Below, piece after piece: positions 23,021 to 34,273 of a DNA stretch of 64,000 nt. Source of the stretch: Desulfonatronum thioautotrophicum (GTDB lineage Bacteria > Desulfobacterota > Desulfovibrionia > Desulfovibrionales > Desulfonatronaceae); NCBI RefSeq assembly GCF_000934745.1, contig NZ_KN882170.1:186001-250000 (forward strand), written 5' to 3'. Position 1 is the first letter of the stretch. Every line of letters begins with the position of its first letter. Below the pieces are notes generated by a model. That model was not told the origin of the DNA and did no database searches. It saw only the letters and a list, made by a program, of their open reading frames with translations. A program made the translations under genes and the position numbers.

Positions 23021-24388
23021 ATGACGCAATCCTATGATATTTTGGTAATCGGCGGGGGGCCCGCAGGCTACGCCGCGGCCTTGGAGGCCGCGGCCCTGGG
23101 CAAATCCACGGCGCTGGTGGAAAAAAAACTGCTGGGAGGAACCTGCCTGAACTGGGGCTGCATTCCCACCAAACTCTTTCTCGGTGCTACGTCCCCGATC
23201 ATTGCCATGGCGGCCCAGTCCCGTTTGCGGCTGGGCCAGGGAAGTTTTACCGTGGATATGGCCGCCCTGCAAAAGCGCAAGATGTCTTTGCTGGCTGCCA
23301 CACGACAGTCCATGGCCAAGACCCTCGAGGCTGCCGGTGTCCGCCTGATTGCCGGCAAGGCCGAACTTTGCGGGCCGACCCAGGTCCTCATCCATACCGC
23401 GGACGCATCCGAGCTGCGCATCGACTTCCAGCGCCTGATCCTGGCCCTGGGTTCCTCCCCGGCTTGGCCAAAGCACCTGGCTCCGGACGGCGAGGGCGTA
23501 CTCAACTCTGACCACGCTCTGGACATGGCGACCATTCCGGAGTCATTGGCTGTTATCGGAGCCGGAGCCATTGGTGTGGAAATGGCCCAGTTCTACCAGC
23601 GCATGGGCGCTTCCGTCACCTTGATCGAGGCCGCGGATCGAATCGCCCCTTCCGAGGATCCGGAGATCTGCGCCCAGCTGGCATCCATCCTCAAACGCCA
23701 AGGTGTACGCACCCGAACGGGGGTGGCGGTTACCGCCCTGGAGCGCGCAAACGGCCAGGTGATCGTCCACCTGGATGAAAACCCGGATGGCGGATTGATC
23801 GTGGACAAGGTGCTGGTGGCTGTGGGCCGCAGACCGAATAGTCATCTTTCCGGACTGGAGCTGGCTGGGATCTCTCCTGAGGACGGCACGCTGCGCACCG
23901 ATGCCAACCTGATGCTTGGCGACCGTATTGCAGCCGTGGGGGACTGCAATGGCCAAAATCTGCTGGCCCACGCCGCCGAGGACCAGGGACGCTTCGCGGC
24001 CCGGCATGCGGCCGGGGTTGTTTCCGGCCCGTATACCCCGGGAGCCGTTCCATTTTGCATTTACGGCGATCCGGAGGTTTTCCGGGTCGGACCGACAATC
24101 CAGGAAGCACGCAGTCAGGGCATGGTCTGCACGGAATCAAAAGCCCATCTGGCCGCCAACCCGGTGGCCCAGGCCGCGGCAGCCCCTCACGGCCTGGTCA
24201 AGGTGCTCTGGAGCGGAGAGACGGTGATCGGCATCAGCGCCGTGGGGCACGGCGTGCTGCACCTGGTCACAACGGCCACGATCATGGTCAACCAGGGCTG
24301 GACCAGGGAGCAGGCCGAAAGCCTGATCTTCGCCCACCCGACTCTGGACGAATCCTTACGACAGGCCCTGCTGGCCGATGCCACATAG
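23021..24388 (+). CDS. Dihydrolipoamide dehydrogenase-like flavoprotein
   Basis: A 455-residue FAD/NAD disulfide reductase. N-terminal FAD motif GGGPAGYAAALEAA, redox-active disulfide GGTCLNWGCIPTK (residues about 38-50), NAD motif GAGAIGVEMAQF, and the FAD C-terminal block AAVGDCNG. The C-terminal active-site segment reads AHPTLDE, matching the HPT-L-E histidine/glutamate pair of lipoamide dehydrogenases. It probably serves as the E3 of a 2-oxoacid dehydrogenase or glycine cleavage system; none of the partner genes is nearby. The TTTTTTGGAG-type ribosome site sits before the ATG at 23021. Mercuric reductase is unlikely because the C-terminal vicinal cysteines are absent. Confidence 0.85.
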   Translation: MTQSYDILVIGGGPAGYAAALEAAALGKSTALVEKKLLGGTCLNWGCIPTKLFLGATSPIIAMAAQSRLRLGQGSFTVDMAALQKRKMSLLAATRQSMAKTLEAAGVRLIAGKAELCGPTQVLIHTADASELRIDFQRLILALGSSPAWPKHLAPDGEGVLNSDHALDMATIPESLAVIGAGAIGVEMAQFYQRMGASVTLIEAADRIAPSEDPEICAQLASILKRQGVRTRTGVAVTALERANGQVIVHLDENPDGGLIVDKVLVAVGRRPNSHLSGLELAGISPEDGTLRTDANLMLGDRIAAVGDCNGQNLLAHAAEDQGRFAARHAAGVVSGPYTPGAVPFCIYGDPEVFRVGPTIQEARSQGMVCTESKAHLAANPVAQAAAAPHGLVKVLWSGETVIGISAVGHGVLHLVTTATIMVNQGWTREQAESLIFAHPTLDESLRQALLADAT

Positions 24389-24419
24389 CTCCTGTCGCGG
24401 CAGTGCCCACCAGCAGACC

Positions 24420-25037
24420 ATGTTTCACAATCTGGCCCCACTGGTCCTGGCTTCCGGATCACCGCGACGGCGGGAGTTGCTGGCCGGGCTGGGGTTGACG
24501 TTTCGCGTGCACCCGGCCGTGACCCCGGAGCCGACATATCTCTCAGGAACCGACCCGGTGCAGTTCGCTCTCGCCGCGGCCCGGGCCAAGGCATGGGAAG
24601 TGGCGGCCTTGCATCCAGAGGCCGTTGTGCTGGCCGCGGACACCATTGTTGAACTGGACGGGGACGTGCTGGGCAAGCCGGTGGATCAGCCCATGGCCCA
24701 GGCCATGCTGGAACGGCTGGCCGGGCGGGAACATGCAGTCATCACAGGGTGCATCCTGCGGTTTCCCAAAGATCAATACCAGGAATTCGCCGTGACAACG
24801 CGGGTGCGGATGCGCCGGTTCGGGCCGGACGTCCTGGCCGCCTATGCGGCCACCGGAGAGCCCCTGGACAAAGCCGGGGCCTACGGTATCCAGGAGCGGG
24901 CCGCCCTCTTGGTGAAGCGGATTGAGGGCTCCTATACCAACGTGGTTGGCCTCCCGCTGGCCGAGGTCGTGGGCCGCCTCCTTGATAAATCAATCATTGC
25001 CCCGAACAGGCCTGGCACCCCCTTGCGGAAAGCCTGA
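24420..25037 (+). CDS. maf: Maf family nucleotide pyrophosphatase
   Basis: A 205-residue Maf protein, which hydrolyses non-canonical or modified nucleoside triphosphates (m5UTP, pseudo-UTP, dTTP or m7GTP subtypes). Marks are LVLASGSPRRRELL at the N-terminus, AADTIVELDG in the middle, and YGIQERAALLVKRIEGSYTNVVGLPL near the end. The frame opens at 24378 within the previous gene, but the canonical start is the ATG at 24420, 31 bases after that gene. Stop at 25037 converges with the SagB-like gene three bases away. Confidence 0.9.
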   Translation: MFHNLAPLVLASGSPRRRELLAGLGLTFRVHPAVTPEPTYLSGTDPVQFALAAARAKAWEVAALHPEAVVLAADTIVELDGDVLGKPVDQPMAQAMLERLAGREHAVITGCILRFPKDQYQEFAVTTRVRMRRFGPDVLAAYAATGEPLDKAGAYGIQERAALLVKRIEGSYTNVVGLPLAEVVGRLLDKSIIAPNRPGTPLRKA

Positions 25038-25039
25038 TT

Positions 25040-27847
<2,808 letters not shown>

Positions 27848-27877
27848 ATCAGAGAGGTGGACAGCTGGGGTGTGATT

Positions 27878-28111
27878 TCAGGAGGAGTCTTTTGTTCCGG
27901 TATGCAGAAACGCTTCCGGATGCATCTTGTAAAACCGGCCCATGTCCGAGGCAATCTCCCGACCGCAGGGGCAGAGCAAGACCCCATTCCGCTCCAGAAC
28001 CTCAAAACGCTTGCTGATCCTGGTTTTATGGCAGCGCAAAACCTTGCCTGGGCCAATCTTTTTGTATTTCCACAGTTTGGCCTTGCAACCGGAACATTTG
28101 ATGGTCAGCAC
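27878..28111 (-). CDS. Small zinc-ribbon-like protein
   Basis: A 77-residue protein with a GTG start at 28111; a longer frame to 28177 has hydrophobic residues unlike the rest. It has a CSGCKAKLWKY start, a central RCHKTRISKRF and a CPCGREIASD motif, so four or five cysteines form a likely zinc-binding fold. It matches small uncharacterised basic zinc proteins in archaea and deltaproteobacteria, with KY-K-IG-G and G-x-Y/F-K-M near the end. No function is known. It lies between the 4Fe-4S gene and cheX. Confidence 0.6.
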   Translation of the reverse strand: MLTIKCSGCKAKLWKYKKIGPGKVLRCHKTRISKRFEVLERNGVLLCPCGREIASDMGRFYKMHPEAFLHTGTKDSS

Positions 28112-28206
28112 GGGAAATGGATCAAAAAAAGGTCTTAGAGAAATTCTGAGAAAAAATCCGATTGGCGCGAAACCCAAAGCGGAGTCGAGGGAGGGTCAAT
28201 GTGAAA

Positions 28207-28698
28207 TCAGGCGGCGCCAACCTCTTTTGAATCAAAGGAGACTTCCACCACCAGCGCACCTTCGCTGGTGGTAAACGGGATGGCCAGGATCGGAGACGAG
28301 GTGATATGACGGATCTGGTGTCCTTTGCCGGTGATCACCGTGGGGGTGGACGATGTGAGGGTCAACCCTTCCTTGACCAGAGCCTGCCGGGCTTGCCCGG
28401 CGATCATGTTCGTCAATTCGCCCACGGCATCGGCGATTTCATCGTTGATTTCCGTGTAGCTCTCGGCCAGCATGTTGTTGACGATCCGCAAGATGACCGC
28501 TTCTTCCAGGGTCAGGGACATGACCCCTTCAGCGGTCCCGGAAATACCGATGGTCCCGGTGACGTCTCCCACAGCGGAACGCTTGGTATTGATGTACGGT
28601 TTGCCGGGTGTCACCTCCACCGCGGCCATCATCCCCAAAACCCCGACAACCGCATCCAGAAACGGGTTGATGAGAGTAACATCGTAGCGCAAAGCCAT
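28207..28698 (-). CDS. cheX: CheX-type CheY-P phosphatase
   Basis: A 163-residue CheX protein. The phosphatase helix appears as EINDEIADAVGELTNMIAGQAR (residues about 80-100), with the conserved E-x-x-N in GELTNMI. CheX removes phosphate from CheY-P in bacteria without CheZ. No signal peptide; cytosolic. It lies in a minus-strand chemotaxis group with an HDOD protein and CheR, all transcribed from higher coordinates. No CheC or CheZ is in this window. Confidence 0.85.
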   Translation of the reverse strand: MALRYDVTLINPFLDAVVGVLGMMAAVEVTPGKPYINTKRSAVGDVTGTIGISGTAEGVMSLTLEEAVILRIVNNMLAESYTEINDEIADAVGELTNMIAGQARQALVKEGLTLTSSTPTVITGKGHQIRHITSSPILAIPFTTSEGALVVEVSFDSKEVGAA

Positions 28699-28723
28699 GC
28701 ATCACCGCACGCGATCACATTAC

Positions 28724-29941
28724 CTAGAGCAACGCGGTCGTGATTTCCTCAAAATGGGCGTCATGAAGTTCCATCAAACTGGAAAGATCTTGTAAATTCA
28801 GGCCTAAAAGCCGCCAATCTTCCTGGGTCATCCCAGGCAAAGCGTACAGTCCACCTGCGGAAATTTCAGCGATATTGGCCATGATATCAGCGAGCTGAAT
28901 AACAGCGGCCTCTTTTCGAGAAGCAGCATGCTCCGGTGCGTGGTGGTGTGCGATGAGATCTTTCAGCGCCGGCGGAAATCCCCATTCCGCCAGGAGCAGG
29001 TCCCCAACGTCGGCATGGTTGTACTCCAGAATCATGGTTTCGGCTTCAACCTGGGGAACCATGTCGGCACGGGCCAACAGCAGGGCTTCCACCGAAGCGT
29101 ACGCCATGTTCTTGAAAATAATTAGCCGACCGACATCGTGCAACAACCCGGCCGTAAAATGTCGCTCAGAAGGCAATTTCAATTTCGAGGCAATCAGCTT
29201 GGCAAAAACCGCACAGCGCAGGGAATGACGCCAAAAGGTCCGCATATCCATCAATTCAGAAGGAATGTTCTTAAAATAGTTGATGGTTGAAATTCCCAAG
29301 GCCAGAGTGGAAATTTCCTGGGCTCCGACCAGCGAAACCGCCCGGGAGACGGAATCAATGGTAGCGGTAAACCCGAAGAACGGGCTGTTCACCAGCTTGA
29401 GCAGCTTGGCCGAAAACCCCACGTCCGTGTTCACCACCTCCGCGATGTCCCGCGCCGAGCTCTTGGGATTGTCCAGCACCTCGCGAATCTTGAAATAGAT
29501 ATCCGGGAAAGAGGCCAGCCCGACTTCGTGCCGAACGAGTTGTTCAGCGGTTCCCAGATCCTTGATAAACACGTCGGACAGGTGCTCAACGTTTTTCGCC
29601 CGCAAAGCGCTCTCGCAGGGCATCTCCCAGTCTGCACGCAGGGCCTGTGCCGTTCGCCTCACGGCAATGGAAAAGAGTTCCCTGAACGCTTCATGATCGG
29701 GGTCAACATACATAAAAAAATTCCGGACATGACGCTCCGCTTGGCGAAACGTTTCGGTCTCGATGTCCATCTCCACCGGCAAGCGAACAAACACCGCGAT
29801 GGGCCCAAACTCCTTGAGCAGGTCGATCTGCTTCTCACCAAGTTGAACTCCGGATTCCAGAAAGGTGCCGCCATCAACACCGGGAACCTTTTTGGCCAAA
29901 ATCATGCCGGGAAGAAGATATTCCGTGCAGACCCTGATCAC
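28724..29941 (-). CDS. HDOD domain signalling protein
   Basis: A 405-residue protein. An N-terminal segment (residues about 1-130) has a ZapA/HD-GYP-like beta-rich start, and an HDOD domain spans about 140-340. HDOD marks are SFPDIYFKIREVLDNP, DIAEVVNTDVGFSAKLLKLVNS and FTAGLLHDVGRLI, but without a complete HD-GYP signature. HDOD proteins lack phosphodiesterase activity and act as scaffolds in chemotaxis and second-messenger signalling. The gene sits between cheX and cheR and has stop and start 41 bases apart from cheR, so a role in motility control is likely. Confidence 0.8.
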   Translation of the reverse strand: MIRVCTEYLLPGMILAKKVPGVDGGTFLESGVQLGEKQIDLLKEFGPIAVFVRLPVEMDIETETFRQAERHVRNFFMYVDPDHEAFRELFSIAVRRTAQALRADWEMPCESALRAKNVEHLSDVFIKDLGTAEQLVRHEVGLASFPDIYFKIREVLDNPKSSARDIAEVVNTDVGFSAKLLKLVNSPFFGFTATIDSVSRAVSLVGAQEISTLALGISTINYFKNIPSELMDMRTFWRHSLRCAVFAKLIASKLKLPSERHFTAGLLHDVGRLIIFKNMAYASVEALLLARADMVPQVEAETMILEYNHADVGDLLLAEWGFPPALKDLIAHHHAPEHAASRKEAAVIQLADIMANIAEISAGGLYALPGMTQEDWRLLGLNLQDLSSLMELHDAHFEEITTALL

Positions 29942-29981
29942 ATCCGACCTCCGTTAGGGTAAGAACACCACGCGGCTTGCA

Positions 29982-30860
29982 TTACGCATCCTTTCTGTAA
30001 ACAATCCCCCCCGGCTTGATCAGGGGCTTGAAGGCAAGAGAATGTTTGTGAATGGTCTCGGAATGGCCGAGCACCAGGTATCCCCCAGGCAAGAGATTGT
30101 CGTAGAAACCGGCGAGAACTTTCTGCTTCATGGCATCGTCGAAATAGATGATCACGTTGCGGCAAAAAATGATGTGCGATCGCGGAACGCGCTTCATGGC
30201 CAGCTTGTCGTTGAGGTTGATCAACCCGAGGGCAACCAGTTTCTTGACTTTGGGGTGAATCCTGTAGCCGGTGGTTTCCTTGACAAAATAACGATCGACG
30301 ATGTCCTTGGGCGTAGTCCGCAGGGCATGATCCCCGTACAACCCGTCCCGTGCCTTGGCGATCATGTCTGGTGAAAGGTCGTTGGCCGTAATGCGCGCTT
30401 TCCAGCCGATAATGGACATGCGGAGGGCCTCGTGCAACATGATGCCCAGGGTGTAGGGCTCCTCGCCGGAGGAACACCCGGCGGACCAGATATGCAAGGT
30501 CTTGTCGTCCAACTTTCCCCGTTCCGCCAGCACATCTTTCAGCACATGCTTTTCAAAGACCTCCAATTGCTTGAGATCCCGAAAAAAACTTGTCTCATTG
30601 GTGGTGATCTTGGAAAAGAAAAATTTCAGCTCTTCGTCTTTTTTCGGACCGCGTCGCAGAAGCATCGCATACTCATCATACGAACGTAGCCCCAGCTCCA
30701 AAAGGCGAGGCCCAAGACGATTTTCAAGCAGATATTTGCGTCGCTCCGGGATATCGATCCCGGAAAGGTCATAGATGAACTGCCGCAGTTCAGTGAATTC
30801 CTTGACGCTGATCGGCGGAGATTGGCGCAGATTCAATGTGCTCTGTGTGCTCGCAGCCAT
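29982..30860 (-). CDS. cheR: CheR chemotaxis methyltransferase
   Basis: A 292-residue CheR that methylates glutamates in chemoreceptors using SAM. The N-terminal helical domain begins FTELRQFIYDLSGID. The SAM motif reads IWSAGCSSGEEPYTLG (about residues 123-138), NDLSPDMIAKARDGLYG is the next block, and the FCRNVIIYFDD motif (about 230-240) is typical. The C-terminal pentapeptide-binding loop is the usual LVLGHSET region. This is the first gene of a cheR-HDOD-cheX minus-strand unit. A plausible long leader lies upstream. Confidence 0.95.
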   Translation of the reverse strand: MAASTQSTLNLRQSPPISVKEFTELRQFIYDLSGIDIPERRKYLLENRLGPRLLELGLRSYDEYAMLLRRGPKKDEELKFFFSKITTNETSFFRDLKQLEVFEKHVLKDVLAERGKLDDKTLHIWSAGCSSGEEPYTLGIMLHEALRMSIIGWKARITANDLSPDMIAKARDGLYGDHALRTTPKDIVDRYFVKETTGYRIHPKVKKLVALGLINLNDKLAMKRVPRSHIIFCRNVIIYFDDAMKQKVLAGFYDNLLPGGYLVLGHSETIHKHSLAFKPLIKPGGIVYRKDA

Positions 30861-31245
30861 TGGCCTTTTCTCAAGGATTGAAGATGAGCGAACAATGATT
30901 GAAAAGAAGACGATTCCACGGATTTCCAGATATCGTTTGGTTGCGACCCTAACGAATACCCCGAGAAAAGAAAAGAATTAAAATAAAATGAGTGAAAAAA
31001 AAAGCGCGGATCGCAATGTCCGCGCCTTTTAGGTCTCTGTCCGCGTGATTGTCGTTTATCTCGTGGTCGCTTCCGGTTATGGCTTCCATCATGCTGGAGA
31101 TTGCGAAAAAGTCACGGCCAAACGAAACAATATGAGATCCAAGCCCTTGCCCAACAAGTCTTATGGGATTTGCGGGATTGCAATGTCTCTTCGCGGAGAT
31201 CCTTGCAATGCAGCAACGCTGGGCATGAAACCCGGCAAGGCATGA
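30861..31245. other. Intergenic stretch between cheR and rpmA
   Basis: Besides the terminator at 30994-31030, the only structure is a hairpin at 31177-31209 (ATTGCAA with TTGCAAT and an inner TCTC/GAGA) without a T-tail. A frame at 31045-31245 has no family resemblance. The region must hold the cheR promoter on the minus strand. Confidence 0.5.
30994..31030 (-). terminator. Terminator of the rplU-rpmA operon
   Basis: GCGCGGA (31004-31010) pairs perfectly with TCCGCGC (31019-31025). On the minus strand a run of nine or ten T follows, on the plus strand four T. It lies about 220 bases after rpmA in its direction. Confidence 0.8.
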
Positions 31246-31512
31246 CTACACGGCAGGGACGATGTTGATTCTGGTCTTGACTTTACGCTGACGGAGGTAG
31301 CGCTCAAACTCGACCACACCGTCCGTTAATGCAAAAAGGGTGAAATCACGCCCCATGCCGACATTCTTGCCTGGATGAAATTTGGTTCCCAGCTGACGAA
31401 CAAGGATATTGCCGGCCAGAACCTGCTGTCCACCGAAGCGTTTTACACCGCGGCGCTGCCCGGCGCTATCGCGTCCGTTTCTGGAGCTGCCTCCAGCTTT
31501 CTTATGTGCCAT
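31246..31512 (-). CDS. rpmA: 50S ribosomal protein L27
   Basis: An 88-residue L27 with the classic start [18 protein letters not shown]27 helps position the tRNA acceptor end at the peptidyl transferase centre. No N-terminal cleaved extension of the Firmicute type is present: the protein starts directly with MAHKK. It lies 15 bases downstream of rplU. Confidence 0.98.
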   Translation of the reverse strand: MAHKKAGGSSRNGRDSAGQRRGVKRFGGQQVLAGNILVRQLGTKFHPGKNVGMGRDFTLFALTDGVVEFERYLRQRKVKTRINIVPAV

Positions 31513-31527
31513 TGTGATCCTCCGTGG

Positions 31528-31842
31528 CTACGCCTGAATAGACTTGACCTTGATTCGAGTGAACTCCTGCCGATGCCCCTGCTTCTTCCTGGAATCCTTG
31601 CGTCGCCAAAACCGAAACACGACGATTTTCTTGTCCCGACCGTGTTCCACGACTTCGCAAGCCACCTTTGCGTCAGACACGTACGGCTGTCCCGCTGTGG
31701 CTCCTTCACTGTTGCCAACAAGCAGAACCTTGTCCAGCAAGACATCCGTGCCGGGTTCGGCATGAATCCTGTCGACTTTGAGGTTTGCCCCCTCTTCCAT
31801 GCGGTATTGTTTTCCGCCTGATTCCACGATCGCATATTTCAT
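31528..31842 (-). CDS. rplU: 50S ribosomal protein L21
   Basis: A 104-residue L21, starting MKYAIVESGGKQYRMEEG at the ATG at 31842, which has GGGAGG six bases upstream; the frame opens earlier at 31875 in the leader. The RFWRRKDSRKKQGHRQ segment near the C-terminus is typical of L21 and its 23S rRNA contact. First gene of rplU-rpmA, with promoter at 31871-31900. Confidence 0.98.
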   Translation of the reverse strand: MKYAIVESGGKQYRMEEGANLKVDRIHAEPGTDVLLDKVLLVGNSEGATAGQPYVSDAKVACEVVEHGRDKKIVVFRFWRRKDSRKKQGHRQEFTRIKVKSIQA

Positions 31843-31870
31843 TATCAGCCTCCCAAGTGCAGAAACGGTC

Positions 31871-31900
31871 CTCATATGCGAAACAGGCTCCCAGCGTCAA
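31871..31900 (-). promoter_or_regulatory. Sigma70-like promoter of rplU-rpmA
   Basis: On the minus strand TTGACG (31900-31895) and TATGAG (31876-31871) are separated by 18 bases, 29 bases before the rplU start. The short leader and strong ribosome site suit a highly expressed operon. Confidence 0.6.
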
Positions 31901-31997
31901 GTTTTTTTGGAGCACACCGTTTCACCGCCGCCCTACCCATCTCGTCATTCCATCAGTTCAGAACTCTTTACGCACTCTGGCCAAGCCAGAGAGTTGG

Positions 31998-32846
31998 TCA
32001 TGCCCTGGCCAGAACCAGCAGACTGACCCGCGTCACCCCTGCTTGCAGAAGGGCCTGGGATGCGGCATGAACCGTGGCCCCGGTGGTCAAGATATCGTCC
32101 ACCAGCAATACGGAACGACCCTGGACATATGCGGGGTCGGCGAGAAACGCATCGGCCAGGTTGTGCAGTCGCTTGTCCCTGGGCAGAGTATGTTGCGCCG
32201 GAGTATCCCGGACCCGGGTCACGGCATTGGACTCCAACAGCCGGGAATCTTCGCCACTGACGCCCCGAGCCAGTTCCAGGCTCTGGTTGAATCCTCGATG
32301 CCGCAACCTGCGAGGATGCAAGGGCACCGGGACGACCAGATCGTGATCCGCCGCAGGACCGCGCGCCAAGGCCTGGTGAAGCAGTGCGTGCAGCACCTCT
32401 CCCAGACCAAGTTGGGCCTGAAACTTGAACCGCAACACCAACGATTTGAGACGTCCCTCATAGGGCCCGTAAAAATACGTATTTTCCCAGGGCGGTGGAG
32501 AAATGCGACACTGCAGACACAGGGTCGCCGGATCGGTGGAAGCACCGAATACCAGGGCACATCGCGGGCAATATCCTCCGGTTCTCTGCGCCAAGTCCGC
32601 CAGACAGGCCGTGCAAATCTGTGGTCCATCCGGCACGACCTCTGGTTTTCCTCCGCCACCTGAATCGCAATCCATGGCGGCCGCCCTGGAGAGAACCCCA
32701 CAGACCGGACACCGTTGCCCCAGAGCGGGAAAACCATTGAGCAGCAACCAATCCACGGCCCCTCGACACCTGCTCCCAAGTTGGCGAAAAATCTTCAGGG
32801 GGATATGGCAACCCTCCTTGCCCGGGTCAATAGCCATGCAGGACAA
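31998..32846 (-). CDS. comF: ComF family phosphoribosyltransferase-like protein
   Basis: A 282-residue ComF/GntX protein. Two N-terminal zinc-ribbon blocks are visible: CPVCGVL, ICTACLADL, YCPRCALVF and LCLQCR. The C-terminal type I PRT domain has VVPVPLHPRRLRHRGFNQS and the PRPP loop VLLVDDILTTGAT. In Gram-positive bacteria ComF acts in DNA uptake; in Gram-negatives it is linked to DNA utilisation or plasmid transformation. The extreme N-terminal 20 residues are uncertain because ATG 32837 is another candidate. It is the next gene after rplU on the minus strand but has its own spacing. Confidence 0.85.
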   Translation of the reverse strand: MSCMAIDPGKEGCHIPLKIFRQLGSRCRGAVDWLLLNGFPALGQRCPVCGVLSRAAAMDCDSGGGGKPEVVPDGPQICTACLADLAQRTGGYCPRCALVFGASTDPATLCLQCRISPPPWENTYFYGPYEGRLKSLVLRFKFQAQLGLGEVLHALLHQALARGPAADHDLVVPVPLHPRRLRHRGFNQSLELARGVSGEDSRLLESNAVTRVRDTPAQHTLPRDKRLHNLADAFLADPAYVQGRSVLLVDDILTTGATVHAASQALLQAGVTRVSLLVLARA

Positions 32847-32903
32847 TCAAAAAAACAGTCCTTCCGGAGCACCAGGCGTTCGGATGCGCAGTGCCTGCTG
32901 TTT

Positions 32904-33563
32904 TCAGGATGCTTGGCGCACGGCAACAGACGTCCAGGCTTCCCTGCCCGCGGCAATCAATTGCTCACGAGCCTCGGGATGCATGCGTAAATCATCGGTG
33001 GCGTCAATGCCTCGAAAGGCATGGTGTTCCTCAATGGTAAAATTGAAGGTGACCAGAAAAAACTTCAATGTCAGCAAGGCACCCTCAAAGAGCTTTTCGC
33101 CGCGTCGACGTCCGGCGACAAGATTGACGATTGCCGGGCGGGGTGGAAGCTTACGAAGCCGGGGGTCCCCTTTTTCCCAACGCTGATAGTAGGACTGGCT
33201 GCGATCTATCCAGGCCTTGAATTGAGCCGGCAGATGATAGAAATAGATGGGTGCGGCGATAAAGAGCATTGGAGCGGCCAGAAGGGCCTGGAAAAGCGGG
33301 CCGCTTTGATCCCGCGCTCCCAGAAAGCAGTCCCCAATGGGGTCCAGCTCGCACCGCATGCATCCCAGGCAAGGAAGTATGGCATAATCGCGCAGGTAGA
33401 AGACCTGCGCGCGCCCTCCGGCTTGACAAACTCCCTCCCGAAAAAACTCCGCGGCACTGTCGCTGTTGCCCCCACTGCGCGGACTGCAGGAGAATATCGC
33501 GGGCGCGGAGAAATCGCCCTGGGAGTAGGGCGCGATATCTTCCATTGGACGGCCTGGAGGCAT
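32904..33563 (-). CDS. Flavodoxin-fold NAD(P)H-dependent oxidoreductase
   Basis: A 219-residue FMN reductase-like protein. The FMN loop reads FSCSPRSGGNSDSAA (about residues 24-38), followed by CLGCMRCELDPIGDCF, the Cys-rich motif of the iron-sulfur flavoprotein (Isf) group, and PIYFYHLPAQFKAWIDR. The Cys spacing (CLGC, CELD, then GDC) suggests a cluster or redox thiols, as in related anaerobe proteins. The C-terminal half is longer than minimal NADPH-FMN reductases. Start ATG 33545 is an alternative. It lies between comF and a metallo-beta-lactamase-fold gene on the same strand, 89 bases after the latter. Confidence 0.75.
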   Translation of the reverse strand: MPPGRPMEDIAPYSQGDFSAPAIFSCSPRSGGNSDSAAEFFREGVCQAGGRAQVFYLRDYAILPCLGCMRCELDPIGDCFLGARDQSGPLFQALLAAPMLFIAAPIYFYHLPAQFKAWIDRSQSYYQRWEKGDPRLRKLPPRPAIVNLVAGRRRGEKLFEGALLTLKFFLVTFNFTIEEHHAFRGIDATDDLRMHPEAREQLIAAGREAWTSVAVRQAS

Positions 33564-33652
33564 GTTCTACCCGTCTTCCGGCTCGGCTGAGTGCCGCTCT
33601 GGGGTTTGCACTGAAAGTTGCCCTGGGAGTTGCACTGAAAGTCTCTCGGAGG

Positions 33653-34273
33653 CTACGCTTCAAAAAAGGGGTTGCTTCGTTGCTCCGCTTCAATGGTCGT
33701 TGCCGGGCCATGGCCGGGGTAGACCACGGTTGTCGGCGGCAGGGTAAACAACTGGGTGCGGACCGAGTGCAGCAGTGTTTCCAGGTCACCGCCGAAAAAG
33801 TCGGTCCGCCCGATGGACCCGGCAAAGAGCACATCCCCAACGAATACCGCACCGAGATCAGGGAAGTAAAAGGAAAGACTGCCCGGGCTATGCCCCGGAG
33901 TGAACAGTGCCCGGCATTGCAGCCCGATCAGGGTCAGTTCGCCCTCGCTGATCGATTCGTACTCAAAGGTGTCCACCTTGGGCATGCCCATGTAGTTGCC
34001 GCTGCCAAGTCCGCTGGACAGTAAAGGGATGTCTTTTTCCGGCACAAGGACAGGTGCATTGGTGGACTGGTGGAGCGCCTGATTGCCGTAGAGGTGATCA
34101 AAATGCAGGTGGGTATTCAGAATTTGCTGAACCTTCAGGCCGTGAGTGGCGGCATGGTTGAGCAATTGGCTCGGTTCACCACCCGGATCAATCACCAGGG
34201 CCTCCCGGTCGTGAGCGACCAGGTAGCTGTTGGTTTGCAGCGGCCCGAGGGGAAAGGTATGAACGGACGACAT
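33653..34273 (-). CDS. Metallo-beta-lactamase-fold hydrolase (glyoxalase II-like)
   Basis: A 206-residue protein starting at the ATG at 34273, which overlaps the nitroreductase stop by one base (TAATG). The metal motif THLHFDHLYG (about residues 54-63) is the HxHxDH signature; TPGHSPGSLSFY and GDVLFAGSIGRTDF are typical of the YcbL/GloB-like hydroxyacylglutathione-hydrolase group, and VYPGHGPATTIEAE supplies the last histidine. It probably hydrolyses a thioester. It is co-translated with the nitroreductase. Confidence 0.85.
   Translation of the reverse strand: MSSVHTFPLGPLQTNSYLVAHDREALVIDPGGEPSQLLNHAATHGLKVQQILNTHLHFDHLYGNQALHQSTNAPVLVPEKDIPLLSSGLGSGNYMGMPKVDTFEYESISEGELTLIGLQCRALFTPGHSPGSLSFYFPDLGAVFVGDVLFAGSIGRTDFFGGDLETLLHSVRTQLFTLPPTTVVYPGHGPATTIEAEQRSNPFFEA

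Noticed and set aside
23021-24388. Mercuric reductase
   Set aside because: The C-terminal vicinal cysteines of MerA are missing; the HPTLDE end fits lipoamide dehydrogenase.
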